From assembly GCA_014529675.2 (NCBI GenBank), contig CP076040.1, forward strand, positions 3,243,894-3,307,893: a DNA stretch of 64,000 nucleotides, written 5' to 3'. The stretch is from Opitutia bacterium ISCC 52 (GTDB lineage Bacteria; Verrucomicrobiota; Verrucomicrobiia; Opitutales; UBA2995). The first letter of the stretch is position 1, and each line of letters opens with the position of its first letter. The notes under the pieces are model-generated. The model did not search any database. It saw only the letters and a list, made by a program, of their open reading frames with translations, and was not told the origin of the DNA. The position numbers and the translations under genes were made by a program. Positions 1 through 8,060 of the stretch are shown here, in pieces.

Positions 1-454
1 AGTTCGGGCGCAGACGAAGTAAGGTCAAAGGAACTCCCAAGTGGTTATTGAAATTGGCAAAGGTCTTTAGGGTATCTTCACCGAGCAGCAAGGCCAACAT
101 CTCCTTGGTCGACGTCTTACCACAACTACCCGTAATACCTATAGCCGTTCCGGAAAATTCGATACGCTGTTGGATCGCCAAATCCTGTAATGCCTTCTCA
201 ACATCGGCAACAATGAGTTGAGGCAGATCGATATGCGCTTGGGCCTTCGAAACAAGCGCTGCTGACGCACCCCTTTCTTTGGCTTGTTCCACAAAATCGT
301 GACCGTCTCGAGCGTCTGATGTGATAGCCACAAACATCTGACCCGACTGGAGTTTCCGCGTATCGATCATGAGATCATCCACCGATTCTGGCGGAGTACC
401 TAGCCAATGACCTCCCGTCCAATCTGAAAAATGCTGCGTACTCAGGGGCGTCAC
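1..454 (-). CDS. murF: UDP-N-acetylmuramoyl-tripeptide--D-alanyl-D-alanine ligase (MurF), 5' part only
   Basis: MurF adds D-Ala-D-Ala to UDP-MurNAc-tripeptide in the cytoplasm, the last soluble step of peptidoglycan precursor synthesis. About 151 N-terminal codons are visible; the gene runs off the left edge. The reading frame opens with GTG at 454, overlapping the murE TGA stop as GTGA, which suggests translational coupling. Translation gives a Mur-ligase N-terminal domain (DTRKLQSGQMFVAI near residue 31) and the ATP-binding P-loop GITGSCGKTS at about residues 106-115, with NFNNHLGVPLTLL following, as in MurF. It is the last visible gene of the leftward mraZ-rsmH-ftsL-ftsI-murE-murF order. 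The identification rests on the motifs plus the canonical cluster order. Confidence 0.93.
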   Translation of the reverse strand, partial: MTPLSTQHFSDWTGGHWLGTPPESVDDLMIDTRKLQSGQMFVAITSDARDGHDFVEQAKERGASAALVSKAQAHIDLPQLIVADVEKALQDLAIQQRIEFSGTAIGITGSCGKTSTKEMLALLLGEDTLKTFANFNNHLGVPLTLLRLRPN

Positions 455-1950
455 TTTTTTCTGCCCTTAACCAGTTGTTTCATTTCAAGCAAATCGCGTG
501 CAACCACCCGATCATCGAACGGTACAATTCGATCTTTAAATTCCTGCATGGTCTCATGCCCTTTTCCTGCAATGAGCACGGTATCGCCGGGTTCAGCCAT
601 GTCCAAAGCTCGACTAATGGCCGAACGACGATCTGCAATATACTCTACTTCGTCCGGTTTGGTGACCCCTTCTCGCATGTCGGACAAAATAGACTCCACG
701 GATTCACCACGTGGATTATCAGAAGTTGCACACACAAAATCTGCGTGCTTTTGCGCCACTTCCATCATAGATTTCCGCTTGTCCCGGTCACGATTACCAC
801 CGCAACCAAAGGTTACGATCAGCCTACCTCGCGTAATTTCACGAAGCATGCCCAATGCTTTGTCTAAAGCATCATCGGTGTGAGCATAGTCGACGAACAC
901 ATCAAATCCTTCGGCACCTTCGATACGTTCCATTCGCCCCGGCACTCCGGCAAATTTTTTCAACGCAGGAAACACACTGTGCAAGTCCAAGCCAACTCCC
1001 TGGCAAACTGCCAATGCGGCCAGAATGTTACTTAAGTTATAATGACCAGCTAGTGGCGTTGAAAGGCTCTTGCTCTCCCCATTCCAATGAAGCGTGAACA
1101 TCGATCCTTCGTGATAACAGGTGTATTCCCCTAAGTAGATATCTGCATCCGAATTATTAAGCGAAAAGGTAATCACCTTCGTATCTTCGGGAAGATCAGT
1201 AACCAGTCGTCTGCCAAACTCATCGTCGAGGTTTACAACAGATACCTTCGGGATCTTTCCTACTTCGCCTGTAAAAAGCCGACGCTTGACCTGAAAGTAG
1301 GTCTCAAAATCCTTGTGATAGTCGAGGTGATCACGAGTTAGATTGAGAAAAACGGCGACGTCGAATTCAGCCCCAAAAATACGTTGTTGATCGATGCCAT
1401 GACTACTCACTTCCATCACACCTCGTTGACATCCCCCGTCAGCTATTTGCTTAAGCAAAGCAAACGTATCAATCGCTTCAGGTGTTGTTTTGAAGGAAGG
1501 GATGGTGCGCTCTCCAAGATCATATTGGACCGTACCGATCAATCCTGTCTTTTGGGTCTTGGAGGCGCTATTCAATAAACTCTGCACCAAATACGAAACC
1601 GTGGTCTTTCCATTCGTTCCAGTTATCCCAATCAGGTCCAATTTTTTATCGGGAGTGCCATAAAAGTGACGCGCAACGCGCGCAACTACTTCGCGTATAT
1701 TGTCAACCTGAATGGTTGTCGTCTGAGGATAAAGGCGATCACTTTCTGAAACAACAGCTACAGCCCCACGATCGATAGCTTCCTCTACGAAATAGGTTCC
1801 GCTGGTACGCAGACCTGGGATGGCAAAAAAAACAGCTCCAGGTATAACGCGACGGCTATCAGTCACCAGAGCCGATACAGGTCGATTCAAGTTTCCAACA
1901 TGCTTTACGCGCAGTGATTCTGGAAAGAGTTTCTGGAGGGTTGGTTGCAT
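451..1950 (-). CDS. murE: UDP-N-acetylmuramoyl-tripeptide synthetase, meso-DAP type (MurE)
   Basis: Adds the third stem-peptide residue to UDP-MurNAc-L-Ala-D-Glu in the cytoplasm. The P-loop GITGTNGKTT lies near residue 110, and the TSDNPRGE segment carries the DNPR motif that known MurE enzymes use to select meso-diaminopimelate, so a DAP-type wall is expected. The start is uncertain. ATG 1950 gives 499 residues, the usual family length, but has no clear Shine-Dalgarno. ATG 2055 gives 534 residues and is preceded by GAGGAG at good spacing, 7 bases after the ftsI stop, though GAGGAG also encodes the last two Glu residues of FtsI. I list the shorter start for length and keep the longer one open. 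The stop overlaps the murF start. Confidence 0.93.
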   Translation of the reverse strand: MQPTLQKLFPESLRVKHVGNLNRPVSALVTDSRRVIPGAVFFAIPGLRTSGTYFVEEAIDRGAVAVVSESDRLYPQTTTIQVDNIREVVARVARHFYGTPDKKLDLIGITGTNGKTTVSYLVQSLLNSASKTQKTGLIGTVQYDLGERTIPSFKTTPEAIDTFALLKQIADGGCQRGVMEVSSHGIDQQRIFGAEFDVAVFLNLTRDHLDYHKDFETYFQVKRRLFTGEVGKIPKVSVVNLDDEFGRRLVTDLPEDTKVITFSLNNSDADIYLGEYTCYHEGSMFTLHWNGESKSLSTPLAGHYNLSNILAALAVCQGVGLDLHSVFPALKKFAGVPGRMERIEGAEGFDVFVDYAHTDDALDKALGMLREITRGRLIVTFGCGGNRDRDKRKSMMEVAQKHADFVCATSDNPRGESVESILSDMREGVTKPDEVEYIADRRSAISRALDMAEPGDTVLIAGKGHETMQEFKDRIVPFDDRVVARDLLEMKQLVKGRKK

Positions 1951-2062
1951 TCGCTTTGGTTGAGACTGGGATCCGTGCTCGGCTGTTCCCCAGCGTCTGT
2001 GAGTCCGGTAAAAAGTACTGAATGTATGTGCTTCAAGATCCGCAAATCCTATCATAAATGGG

Positions 2063-3844
2063 TTACTCCTCTGGGGCGTCCATGGCTAAAAAACCACGGA
2101 TGGCTGCTTTGGGCGAAATGCCTTGTAAATGGATTAATTGTTCAGCAACCCGCTTGAAGACCGGACCAGCGAGCTGACCGCCGTAACGGATTCCTTCCTG
2201 TGGGTTATAAATGACTACTGTAATGACCAAGCGTGGGTCGCTGGCCGGAAAATATCCGATGAAAGAAACATCCACTTCGGTGTCAGAATATCCGCCCGTT
2301 TCTTTCAGTCTTTGTGCTGTACCTGTTTTACCGGCCACTTCCATTCCTGGGATCTGAGCCTGCGGTGCAGTGCCTTCTGGACTGACCGTCTTGACCAGCA
2401 TACGAGATAACGTTCGGGACGCTGATGCTGAAATAACACGCCGGATGGCTTTGGGTTCAAAGCTATCAATCAAGTTGCCGTCTGGATCCTCCACTCGACT
2501 AATAATCTGTGGCTTCATCAGCACACCGTCATTTGCCAATACCGACATGGCGAAATGCGCCTGAAGCGGAGTCACCGCAATCGCATGTCCCATGGGTAAA
2601 CGAGAGATGGTTAATCCATCCCAATTCTTTGGTTCATGCAAAATGCCGTCTCGCTCCGGGCCTAACAAGAACCCTGTATCTGTTCCAAACCCAAACGCTT
2701 TCGCATAATTGTAGAGTCGTTGCTCTCCAAGCATGATGCCCACCTGTGCCGCACCCCGGTTACTGGAATATGCAATAACATCTTCCACATTCAAGACTCC
2801 ATAATCTTTACCATGATCTCGCGGAAGTCTCACGATGCGGCCTCTGTAAGGAACTCGATCGAGTGAACAATTGAAAGTCATGGCCGGATTAATGATCTCT
2901 TCTGAGAGAGCGGCACCAATCGGTACGATTTTAAAAGTCGATCCCGGCTCGTAAATATCCGTCACAGCCAAATTGCGCTGGTAGGCTACTTGGTACTTTT
3001 CAGTGTTATTAAATTCGTTCGGGTCGTAAGTTGGCCAATTGGCCATACCTAGAATGTTCCCAGTAGAAGGATCGCTTACAATGATAGTAGCTCCATCGGG
3101 ATTCAACTTGGTGAGCTCTTTCAACTCCAACTCGATCACATGCTGCACCATCATATCGATGGTCAATGAGACATGGAATCCATCTTTGGCATCCACTTGC
3201 CGTTTGCGGAATTGAGCCATTTCCCTTCGACGGCCATCGTACTCGGTCTCCAGCCAACCCGTCTGACCTTCGAGGTAGAAATTCATTTCCTTTTCGATAC
3301 CAGTGACAGCCTTGTCTTCTTTATTTACATAACCAAGAACGTGAGCCGCGAGCGTGTTGTTGGGATAGACACGCTTGAAGTAGCGGTTTCCATAAACACC
3401 ATCAATCTCCAATTTTAAGATCTCACGGTAAGTTTTTTCCTCAACTGCATCCGCAAGCACCTTGAACCGAATCTTCCGAGCCTCGCCGTCAACCAGACGG
3501 GTTCCACTCTTCATCTTCTTATAAATATCCGTGTAACTGATATTTAGTAGCTTCGCTAGCTTGTGCCAATTCGCCTTGTCTTCGGGATCCAGAGATTCCG
3601 GATCAACCCCCACCTGTCGGACCGTTCGAGTAGTCGCCAATAAATTGTGATTGCGGTCATAGATATCACCACGACGCGCTTCTTGCTCTTCAATCCTTAT
3701 GCGAATGCGTTCGCTTTCCTCGACAAGCGCATCCGGATGTAAGACCTGGAGATCAACCAAGCGATAAAGAACGGCTGAAAAACCAAGGACAAACACCACA
3801 AAGACCCAAAGGAGTCGTGTTAATCGAATGCCACCTCGCGCCAT
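2063..3844 (-). CDS. ftsI: Septal peptidoglycan transpeptidase FtsI / PBP3-like
   Basis: Class B penicillin-binding protein that cross-links septal peptidoglycan in the periplasm. The 593 residues show a short cytoplasmic N-terminus, one membrane anchor at about 10-30, a PBP dimerisation domain with the RRGDIYDRN signature near 58, and a transpeptidase domain with all three catalytic boxes: STFK (Ser about 302), SSN (360-362) and KTG (506-508). The length matches FtsI/SpoVD enzymes; no PASTA domain is visible at the C-terminus. It sits between ftsL-like and murE in dcw order, 2 bases after the ftsL-like stop. The neighbourhood favours FtsI over the elongation protein PBP2. Confidence 0.94.
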   Translation of the reverse strand: MARGGIRLTRLLWVFVVFVLGFSAVLYRLVDLQVLHPDALVEESERIRIRIEEQEARRGDIYDRNHNLLATTRTVRQVGVDPESLDPEDKANWHKLAKLLNISYTDIYKKMKSGTRLVDGEARKIRFKVLADAVEEKTYREILKLEIDGVYGNRYFKRVYPNNTLAAHVLGYVNKEDKAVTGIEKEMNFYLEGQTGWLETEYDGRRREMAQFRKRQVDAKDGFHVSLTIDMMVQHVIELELKELTKLNPDGATIIVSDPSTGNILGMANWPTYDPNEFNNTEKYQVAYQRNLAVTDIYEPGSTFKIVPIGAALSEEIINPAMTFNCSLDRVPYRGRIVRLPRDHGKDYGVLNVEDVIAYSSNRGAAQVGIMLGEQRLYNYAKAFGFGTDTGFLLGPERDGILHEPKNWDGLTISRLPMGHAIAVTPLQAHFAMSVLANDGVLMKPQIISRVEDPDGNLIDSFEPKAIRRVISASASRTLSRMLVKTVSPEGTAPQAQIPGMEVAGKTGTAQRLKETGGYSDTEVDVSFIGYFPASDPRLVITVVIYNPQEGIRYGGQLAGPVFKRVAEQLIHLQGISPKAAIRGFLAMDAPEE

Positions 3845-3846
3845 GC

Positions 3847-4245
3847 CTATTCGCTTTCCCCTGGATGGTTATTGGCGATCTGAAATCGAGTTCTATAAAC
3901 CGGCGATTGACCAACTACTTCATTTCTTAGGGGCCGAGAGACCTCAGAGCTTGGGGGAGGCACTACGATAATTCGATCCTCCCGAGGTGGACCTAATTCA
4001 AGGCCAGACATTGAAACCAGTTGCTTAAGATAAACAGGATTCAAAGAACTCGCCAAGTCCGTATCCAGAATGTCCTGACGACGGCTAAGCTCCTCCAATA
4101 CGGTTTCACTTCTATTTATATCAACAGCCAATGCACGCAGAGTCCTCTTGGAATGCACCGTGAGCATACCTACAGCGAGTAGCCCCATGAGACAGAAAAA
4201 TGTCAGGGTCAGTAACCAACGAGTATAGACAAATCCGTATTTCAT
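3847..4245 (-). CDS. ftsL: FtsL-like division protein
   Basis: Short bitopic protein of 132 residues in the position normally held by ftsL between rsmH and ftsI. A hydrophobic segment at about residues 10-27 (LLTLTFFCLMGLLAVGML) is followed by a helical region (RALAVDINRSETVLEELSRRQ) that would form the periplasmic coiled coil used to pair with FtsB-type partners in the divisome. The C-terminal third is proline-rich and charged, which is unusual. Sequence conservation of FtsL is very low, so the call relies on topology, size and gene order; it lies 3 bases after the rsmH stop. Confidence 0.75.
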   Translation of the reverse strand: MKYGFVYTRWLLTLTFFCLMGLLAVGMLTVHSKRTLRALAVDINRSETVLEELSRRQDILDTDLASSLNPVYLKQLVSMSGLELGPPREDRIIVVPPPSSEVSRPLRNEVVGQSPVYRTRFQIANNHPGESE

Positions 4246-4248
4246 TCC

Positions 4249-5217
4249 TCAGGTGAGTCCTACAAGCTTACGGACGGCCCGCAGCTTGGCGGATCGCGAC
4301 CTGGGGTTTTGGGCCATCTCTTCCTGGGTCGCCGTAATGGGTTTACGTGTAAGCGCTTCCGCAACGACCGTTCGTAACTGCTGAGGCGTGGAATCTAATC
4401 GATCCACTGGCTGCCCACAGAGCTGACGAAAATAACGTTTTACTATCCGGTCTTCCAACGAGTGGAAGCTTATGGCAGCAAGGACCCCGTCCGGAGCAAG
4501 TAAATCAAAAGCCTTAGGTAATGCAGTCTCGATAACATCGAGTTCGCGGTTGACCGCGATCCGCACACCCTGGAAAGTTTTGGTAGCAGGATTCAATTTA
4601 CTGCGCCTCCGGACGGGAGCTGGGATTGTAGTGGAAATAAGTGAAGCAATGCTCTTCGTATTTTGAAGAACTTGGGTACCGCGAGCATTGAGAATAGCCT
4701 CTACGATGCGTCGCCAAGAAGGCTCCTCTCCATATACCTTGATGGCCTGGATGAGTTCATGGCGACTGGCGGTCTCTAAAAATTCGGCAGCGGTTTGACC
4801 TTCACGCGGGTTGAGCCGCATGTCCGCATCCGCATCTGCTTTGAAGGAAAATCCTCGATCAGCTTGATCAAAATGGAAGGAAGAAACGCCATAATCAAAC
4901 AGCACACCGTCAAAGGCTTCTTCTTCTACTCGATCCATTTGAGAGAAATTAAGATCGTAAAACCGAAATCGGCCGGGAAATGCATCACTGATGGCGCGAG
5001 CTCTCTCAGCGGCTTCTGGATCGCAGTCAATAGCTACGACAGAAACAGTTGAACCTGATTCCAGCAGTGCACGGGTATGCCCACCTCCACCAAAGGTGGC
5101 GTCCAAGTAGGTCTTATTTTCACCGGCTGCAAAAAGCCCAAGCACCTCCCGGAGTAATACCGGGAGGTGTCCTTTGCCAGTGTCCCCACTGACAGGGCTA
5201 TCCGATCCGCAAAACAT
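4249..5217 (-). CDS. rsmH: 16S rRNA (cytosine(1402)-N(4))-methyltransferase RsmH
   Basis: SAM-dependent enzyme that N4-methylates C1402 of 16S rRNA in the ribosomal P site; also known as MraW. The 322-residue protein has HLPVLLREVL near the start, the SAM-binding stretch YLDATFGGGGHTRALL at about residue 38, the family segment FDGVLFDYGVSSFHFD, and the C-terminal AISFHSLEDRIVKRYF signature. Length and motifs are all standard. It follows mraZ in the dcw cluster after a 222-base interval that may hold a small ORF. Start ATG 5217 places the conserved HLPVLL motif at about residue 17. Confidence 0.96.
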   Translation of the reverse strand: MFCGSDSPVSGDTGKGHLPVLLREVLGLFAAGENKTYLDATFGGGGHTRALLESGSTVSVVAIDCDPEAAERARAISDAFPGRFRFYDLNFSQMDRVEEEAFDGVLFDYGVSSFHFDQADRGFSFKADADADMRLNPREGQTAAEFLETASRHELIQAIKVYGEEPSWRRIVEAILNARGTQVLQNTKSIASLISTTIPAPVRRRSKLNPATKTFQGVRIAVNRELDVIETALPKAFDLLAPDGVLAAISFHSLEDRIVKRYFRQLCGQPVDRLDSTPQQLRTVVAEALTRKPITATQEEMAQNPRSRSAKLRAVRKLVGLT

Positions 5218-5416
5218 TTTTGAGTATCCTCCAGCGGGAGGGTTCTTCTTTCAGTGTAGTTTCTAAATGGGGGTCTCTTCGGATTTGTGCATTTCGCACC
5301 CAACGCGCAGCTGAACTATCTGTAGACCTGTAATCACCAATGTCCCATTCGTTGCAATGGAGGACCTTGCCGTTATTTAAAACGCCAGATGAATATAGTG
5401 ATTGTGATAGTCTCAT
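5198..5416 (-). CDS. possible small ORF between mraZ and rsmH, unknown
   Basis: An open frame of 72 codons from ATG 5416 fills the interval between mraZ and rsmH and overlaps the rsmH start by 20 bases. The frame is also open upstream into the mraZ 3' end. The product is basic and hydrophilic (ends RILKNVLRIG) and matches no family I recognise. There is only a weak AGAG-type ribosome site. The unusually long interval inside a tightly packed operon is the main reason to consider it real; it may equally be untranslated leader. Confidence 0.3.
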   Translation of the reverse strand: MRLSQSLYSSGVLNNGKVLHCNEWDIGDYRSTDSSAARWVRNAQIRRDPHLETTLKEEPSRWRILKNVLRIG

Positions 5417-5439
5417 TATTTTTGCTGCTCTTTTAGGGA

Positions 5440-5928
5440 TTACATTATTCCGGTTTTCCAAATCTTCTCCATAACGGCGAGGAGGCGACGGCCCTTGGCT
5501 CCAATATTTAAGGAGTATGGGTCTTCTCTAAATTGTGCATATCGCTCTGGGTTCCAAATGGCCCAGGAACCAAACATTCCGATAAGCTGGGCTTGCTTAT
5601 CCAAACCAGCATGCTCGATCAATTCCGGGGTCAAAACCACTCGACCGCTTTTGTCGCAGGTGACCATCTCGGACTTCTCCATGACATACATGATGAAGTT
5701 TTGGCCTTCTAAGTCTGAAGGGAGGATGGACTCCATGGTCTCCTCCAATTGCTCCACCTTATTAGGGGGACAGAGCCAAATATAGCCGACTGGCTGGGGG
5801 ATCGCGAGGTACGCAGAATCTCCATCGTCGCCGTCGAACCGCCACTTTTTTGGGACGGTTACACGATTTTTGGAGTCAAGGGAATGAAGATATCCCCCTG
5901 CAAATTTTCTGTGCTTAGAAGAGAGCAT
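5440..5928 (-). CDS. mraZ: MraZ transcriptional regulator of the division/cell-wall cluster
   Basis: MraZ is an AbrB-fold DNA-binding protein that autoregulates the dcw operon by binding short direct repeats at 10-bp spacing. The 162-residue product has two SpoVT/AbrB-like half domains: one at the N-terminus (GGYLHSLDSKNRVTVPKKWR, residues about 11-30) and one in the middle carrying CDKSGRVVLTPELIEHAGL. It is slightly longer than the usual 140-150 residues. It is the first gene of the leftward operon, and a matching periodic repeat lies 27-50 bases upstream of the ATG, consistent with self-repression. Confidence 0.95.
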   Translation of the reverse strand: MLSSKHRKFAGGYLHSLDSKNRVTVPKKWRFDGDDGDSAYLAIPQPVGYIWLCPPNKVEQLEETMESILPSDLEGQNFIMYVMEKSEMVTCDKSGRVVLTPELIEHAGLDKQAQLIGMFGSWAIWNPERYAQFREDPYSLNIGAKGRRLLAVMEKIWKTGIM

Positions 5929-5940
5929 TTACCGGTCTAC

Positions 5941-5986
5941 TCGCGGGATAAGATGACATTTCGCGACACTTTGCGACACATGTCAA
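5941..5986 (-). promoter_or_regulatory. candidate MraZ operator with promoter -35 element
   Basis: Read on the minus strand, TTGACA (5986-5981) is followed by three TGTC elements whose + strand GACA cores start at 5955, 5965 and 5975, exactly 10 bp apart; two are extended (TGTCGCAAAG, TGTCGCGAAA). A fourth, degenerate unit lies one period further on. Known MraZ operators consist of three or four direct repeats with 10-bp spacing in front of mraZ. The repeat unit here (TGTCG) differs from the TGGG core of Escherichia coli. No convincing -10 box was found at standard spacing from TTGACA. Confidence 0.7.
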
Positions 5987-6049
5987 GAATTCAGTCCCCT
6001 TTTTAGATTTTTTTTGCCCTTTAACTGGGGTTTTCCGTGACTAGCCGAC

Positions 6050-6802
6050 GTGGAGAATAAAAACTGGCGACTGGACGAGCTTTTAGTGGAGCGGGGCCTC
6101 TGTGATTCAAGATCACGAGCGAAGGCTCTCATTCTGGCTGGAAAAGTCCGTCGAGGGACCGAAATCCTGGATAAACCGGGAAAAACCTATGCGCCAGATA
6201 CCGAGATCTCCCTGATCCAGCCTCCCCGATTTGTAGGACGAGGTGGCGAGAAGCTCGAAGCTTACCTGGAGGCGTTTCCCACCAAGACAGCTGGATTAAG
6301 ATCTTTAGACGTTGGAGCTTCGACGGGTGGATTTACGGACTGTCTACTGCAGAGGGGAATTGAAACAGCCGTTTGCATCGACGTGGGGCGAGCACAACTC
6401 CACAACAAGTTAGGACAAGACCAGAGGGTTACTAATATCGAAAAACTGAACGCACGGTACCTTACTCCAGATCAATTACCCTACCCTGATTATGATTTGG
6501 TAGTCATGGACCTGTCTTTCATATCTCTTAAGAAGGTATTGCCCGCCATTTGGCCAATACTAAAATCCGGAGGTAAGCTCATTTCTCTGATTAAACCTCA
6601 GTTTGAGGCAGACAAACAACTGGTCGATAAAGGACGTGGCGTAATAAGAGATGATGCTGTCCGCCAAAAGATCTTAGACGATATTCTCTCCTGGTCTCTG
6701 GATGAGTTAGAGGCCGCTGAACTTGAAGGCACCATTGAGTCACCCATTTCCGGAGGGGATGGAAACCGTGAATACCTCATGGGGCTCATCAAACGCAGCT
6801 AA
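6050..6802 (+). CDS. tlyA: TlyA-family rRNA methyltransferase (S4 + FtsJ-like domains)
   Basis: Member of the TlyA family, which 2'-O-methylates cytidines in 16S and 23S rRNA. An N-terminal S4 RNA-binding domain ([20 protein letters not shown], residues about 8-27) is followed by an FtsJ-like Rossmann methyltransferase whose SAM motif is [16 protein letters not shown] near residue 85, then [15 protein letters not shown] and LIKPQFEA. At 250 residues it has normal length. GTG 6050 is the start that yields the complete S4 domain. It is divergent from mraZ and lies directly upstream of nadK. The older haemolysin annotation is not implied. Confidence 0.92.
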   Translation: MENKNWRLDELLVERGLCDSRSRAKALILAGKVRRGTEILDKPGKTYAPDTEISLIQPPRFVGRGGEKLEAYLEAFPTKTAGLRSLDVGASTGGFTDCLLQRGIETAVCIDVGRAQLHNKLGQDQRVTNIEKLNARYLTPDQLPYPDYDLVVMDLSFISLKKVLPAIWPILKSGGKLISLIKPQFEADKQLVDKGRGVIRDDAVRQKILDDILSWSLDELEAAELEGTIESPISGGDGNREYLMGLIKRS

Positions 6803-6875
6803 TAGTACCCTATATTTTGTTTCAGCGAAAAGCATCATTGCCAACAAGAGTGCTCCCTCTTCAAATATCGCCTTT

Positions 6876-7715
6876 ATGCAGCCTCTGAATTCAATCGTTT
6901 TCTTCATCAACGAAACTAAATCCGGTGCTCCGGAGTTGGCGGATGAACTTATCAAAATTGCAGAGCGCGAGTGCAAATCCCATAGAGTCACATCGAACTT
7001 CCCCATCGACCCAGACTTCTTGAAAGACGTAAGTGCTTGCTGCGTTATAGGCGGGGATGGAACTCTACTGGGAGTAGCCGAAGAATGCGCACGCCAGTCA
7101 GTACCAGTAATAGGAGTCAACCGGGGTGGACTGGGCTTCCTAACAACTTTTTCTGCAGAAGAAGCCGTAGACCTCTTTCCTAGAGTGCTAAAAGGAGAAT
7201 ACTGCGTAACAGAACGTAGCATGCTATTGGCGAAATCTTCTAAAGGCGATCAAGCGACTGCCTTGAACGATGCGGTAATAAAGGAACTAAAGTCTGGTGC
7301 AATTCTTAACCTGAATGTCGCCAACGCCAAAGGAACTATCACAGACTACCTTTGCGATGGTATCATTTTCACGACTCCAACAGGATCGACAGCCTACAAT
7401 TTGTCAGCCGGAGGACCACTGATTGGTCCAGACACAAAGGTGTTAGCAATGACCCCCATTTGCCCACACACCTTGAGCAACCGATCTATCATTTTTGATA
7501 GCAGTGAAAAGCTCACCGTCAAAGATGCCTCAAATTCAAAGAGGCTTCAGGTCATTCTGGACGGAGCCAACAGGCTGACTATCGAACCAGGAGAACAACT
7601 GGAGCTAGAACTTTCCCCCAAATCGCTATCCATCATACACCAAAGCGATTTCAATCACTTTGAAGTCGTGCGAACAAAGTTGAAGTGGAGCGGAAGCCAT
7701 AAGAATAACGGTTAG
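6876..7715 (+). CDS. nadK: NAD kinase
   Basis: Phosphorylates NAD+ to NADP+ in the cytoplasm. The diagnostic GGDGTLLGVA loop lies at about residue 55, and the second conserved segment FTTPTGSTAYNLSAGGP at about 165, followed by TPICPHTLSNRS. The frame is open back to 6723 inside tlyA, but ATG 6876 gives 279 residues and aligns with the family start (MQPLNSIVFFINETKSGAPE), so I chose it. The interval of 73 bases after tlyA suggests co-transcription. Confidence 0.94.
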   Translation: MQPLNSIVFFINETKSGAPELADELIKIAERECKSHRVTSNFPIDPDFLKDVSACCVIGGDGTLLGVAEECARQSVPVIGVNRGGLGFLTTFSAEEAVDLFPRVLKGEYCVTERSMLLAKSSKGDQATALNDAVIKELKSGAILNLNVANAKGTITDYLCDGIIFTTPTGSTAYNLSAGGPLIGPDTKVLAMTPICPHTLSNRSIIFDSSEKLTVKDASNSKRLQVILDGANRLTIEPGEQLELELSPKSLSIIHQSDFNHFEVVRTKLKWSGSHKNNG

Positions 7716-7907
7716 ATCTTCCTATCGAATTGGGATAATAGAGTAATTTCCCTAGAAAATCGACGGAAGAAAGGATCTAAAGCCCTCAGGGCTTGAATAG
7801 ATTGTAAAAAAATATTCCCGGGTTGTCGCAGAGCCCCTCGCCTCTTTTAAACTAGGCTCAAAACTCACTATCAACCCAAACAGCTCAAACAAAGCTATCT
7901 CACTATC
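7716..7907. other. intergenic region downstream of nadK
   Basis: No gene was found here. It contains one perfect short inverted repeat (AAGCCCTCAGGGCTT, 7780-7794) without a T tract, so it is not a convincing terminator, and no strong ribosome site precedes the small ORF at 7908. Confidence 0.4.
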
Positions 7908-8060
7908 ATGTCGGAATATTTCATTCGCTATCCTGACTCAGAGGAGGCCAAAGGCCCCTATAATTTAGAGCAATTGCAATCTCTCAGCGAGGCTAAGAGG
8001 GTAAAACCCGAAACAACGTATTCGTACGGTCGGCTGCTCTCTGCTACAGCTCGCTTTTAG
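7908..8060 (+). pseudogene. truncated GYF_2 (DUF4339)-type domain
   Basis: A 50-codon frame opening MSEYFIRYPDSEEAKGPYNL and continuing EQLQSLSEAKRVKPETTY resembles the N-terminal GYF_2 domain found at the start of many bacterial membrane proteins, where GPY-L-EQL is followed by a turn and a conserved Trp-containing strand. Here the similarity stops at about 8018 and the frame ends at TAG 8058. Overlapping it in another frame begins the transmembrane part of the YihY-like sequence. This looks like the 5' end of one gene joined by deletion or frameshift to the body of another. No good Shine-Dalgarno is seen. Confidence 0.5.

Noticed and set aside
431-883. 150-codon open frame opposite murE
   Set aside because: Antisense to a well-supported murE gene, with low-complexity Ser-rich composition typical of a shadow frame.
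8003-8012. AAAACCCG as a possible -1 slippery site joining the GYF and YihY frames
   Set aside because: The A AAC CCG heptamer is not in the correct register relative to the GYF frame, so programmed frameshifting there is not supported.
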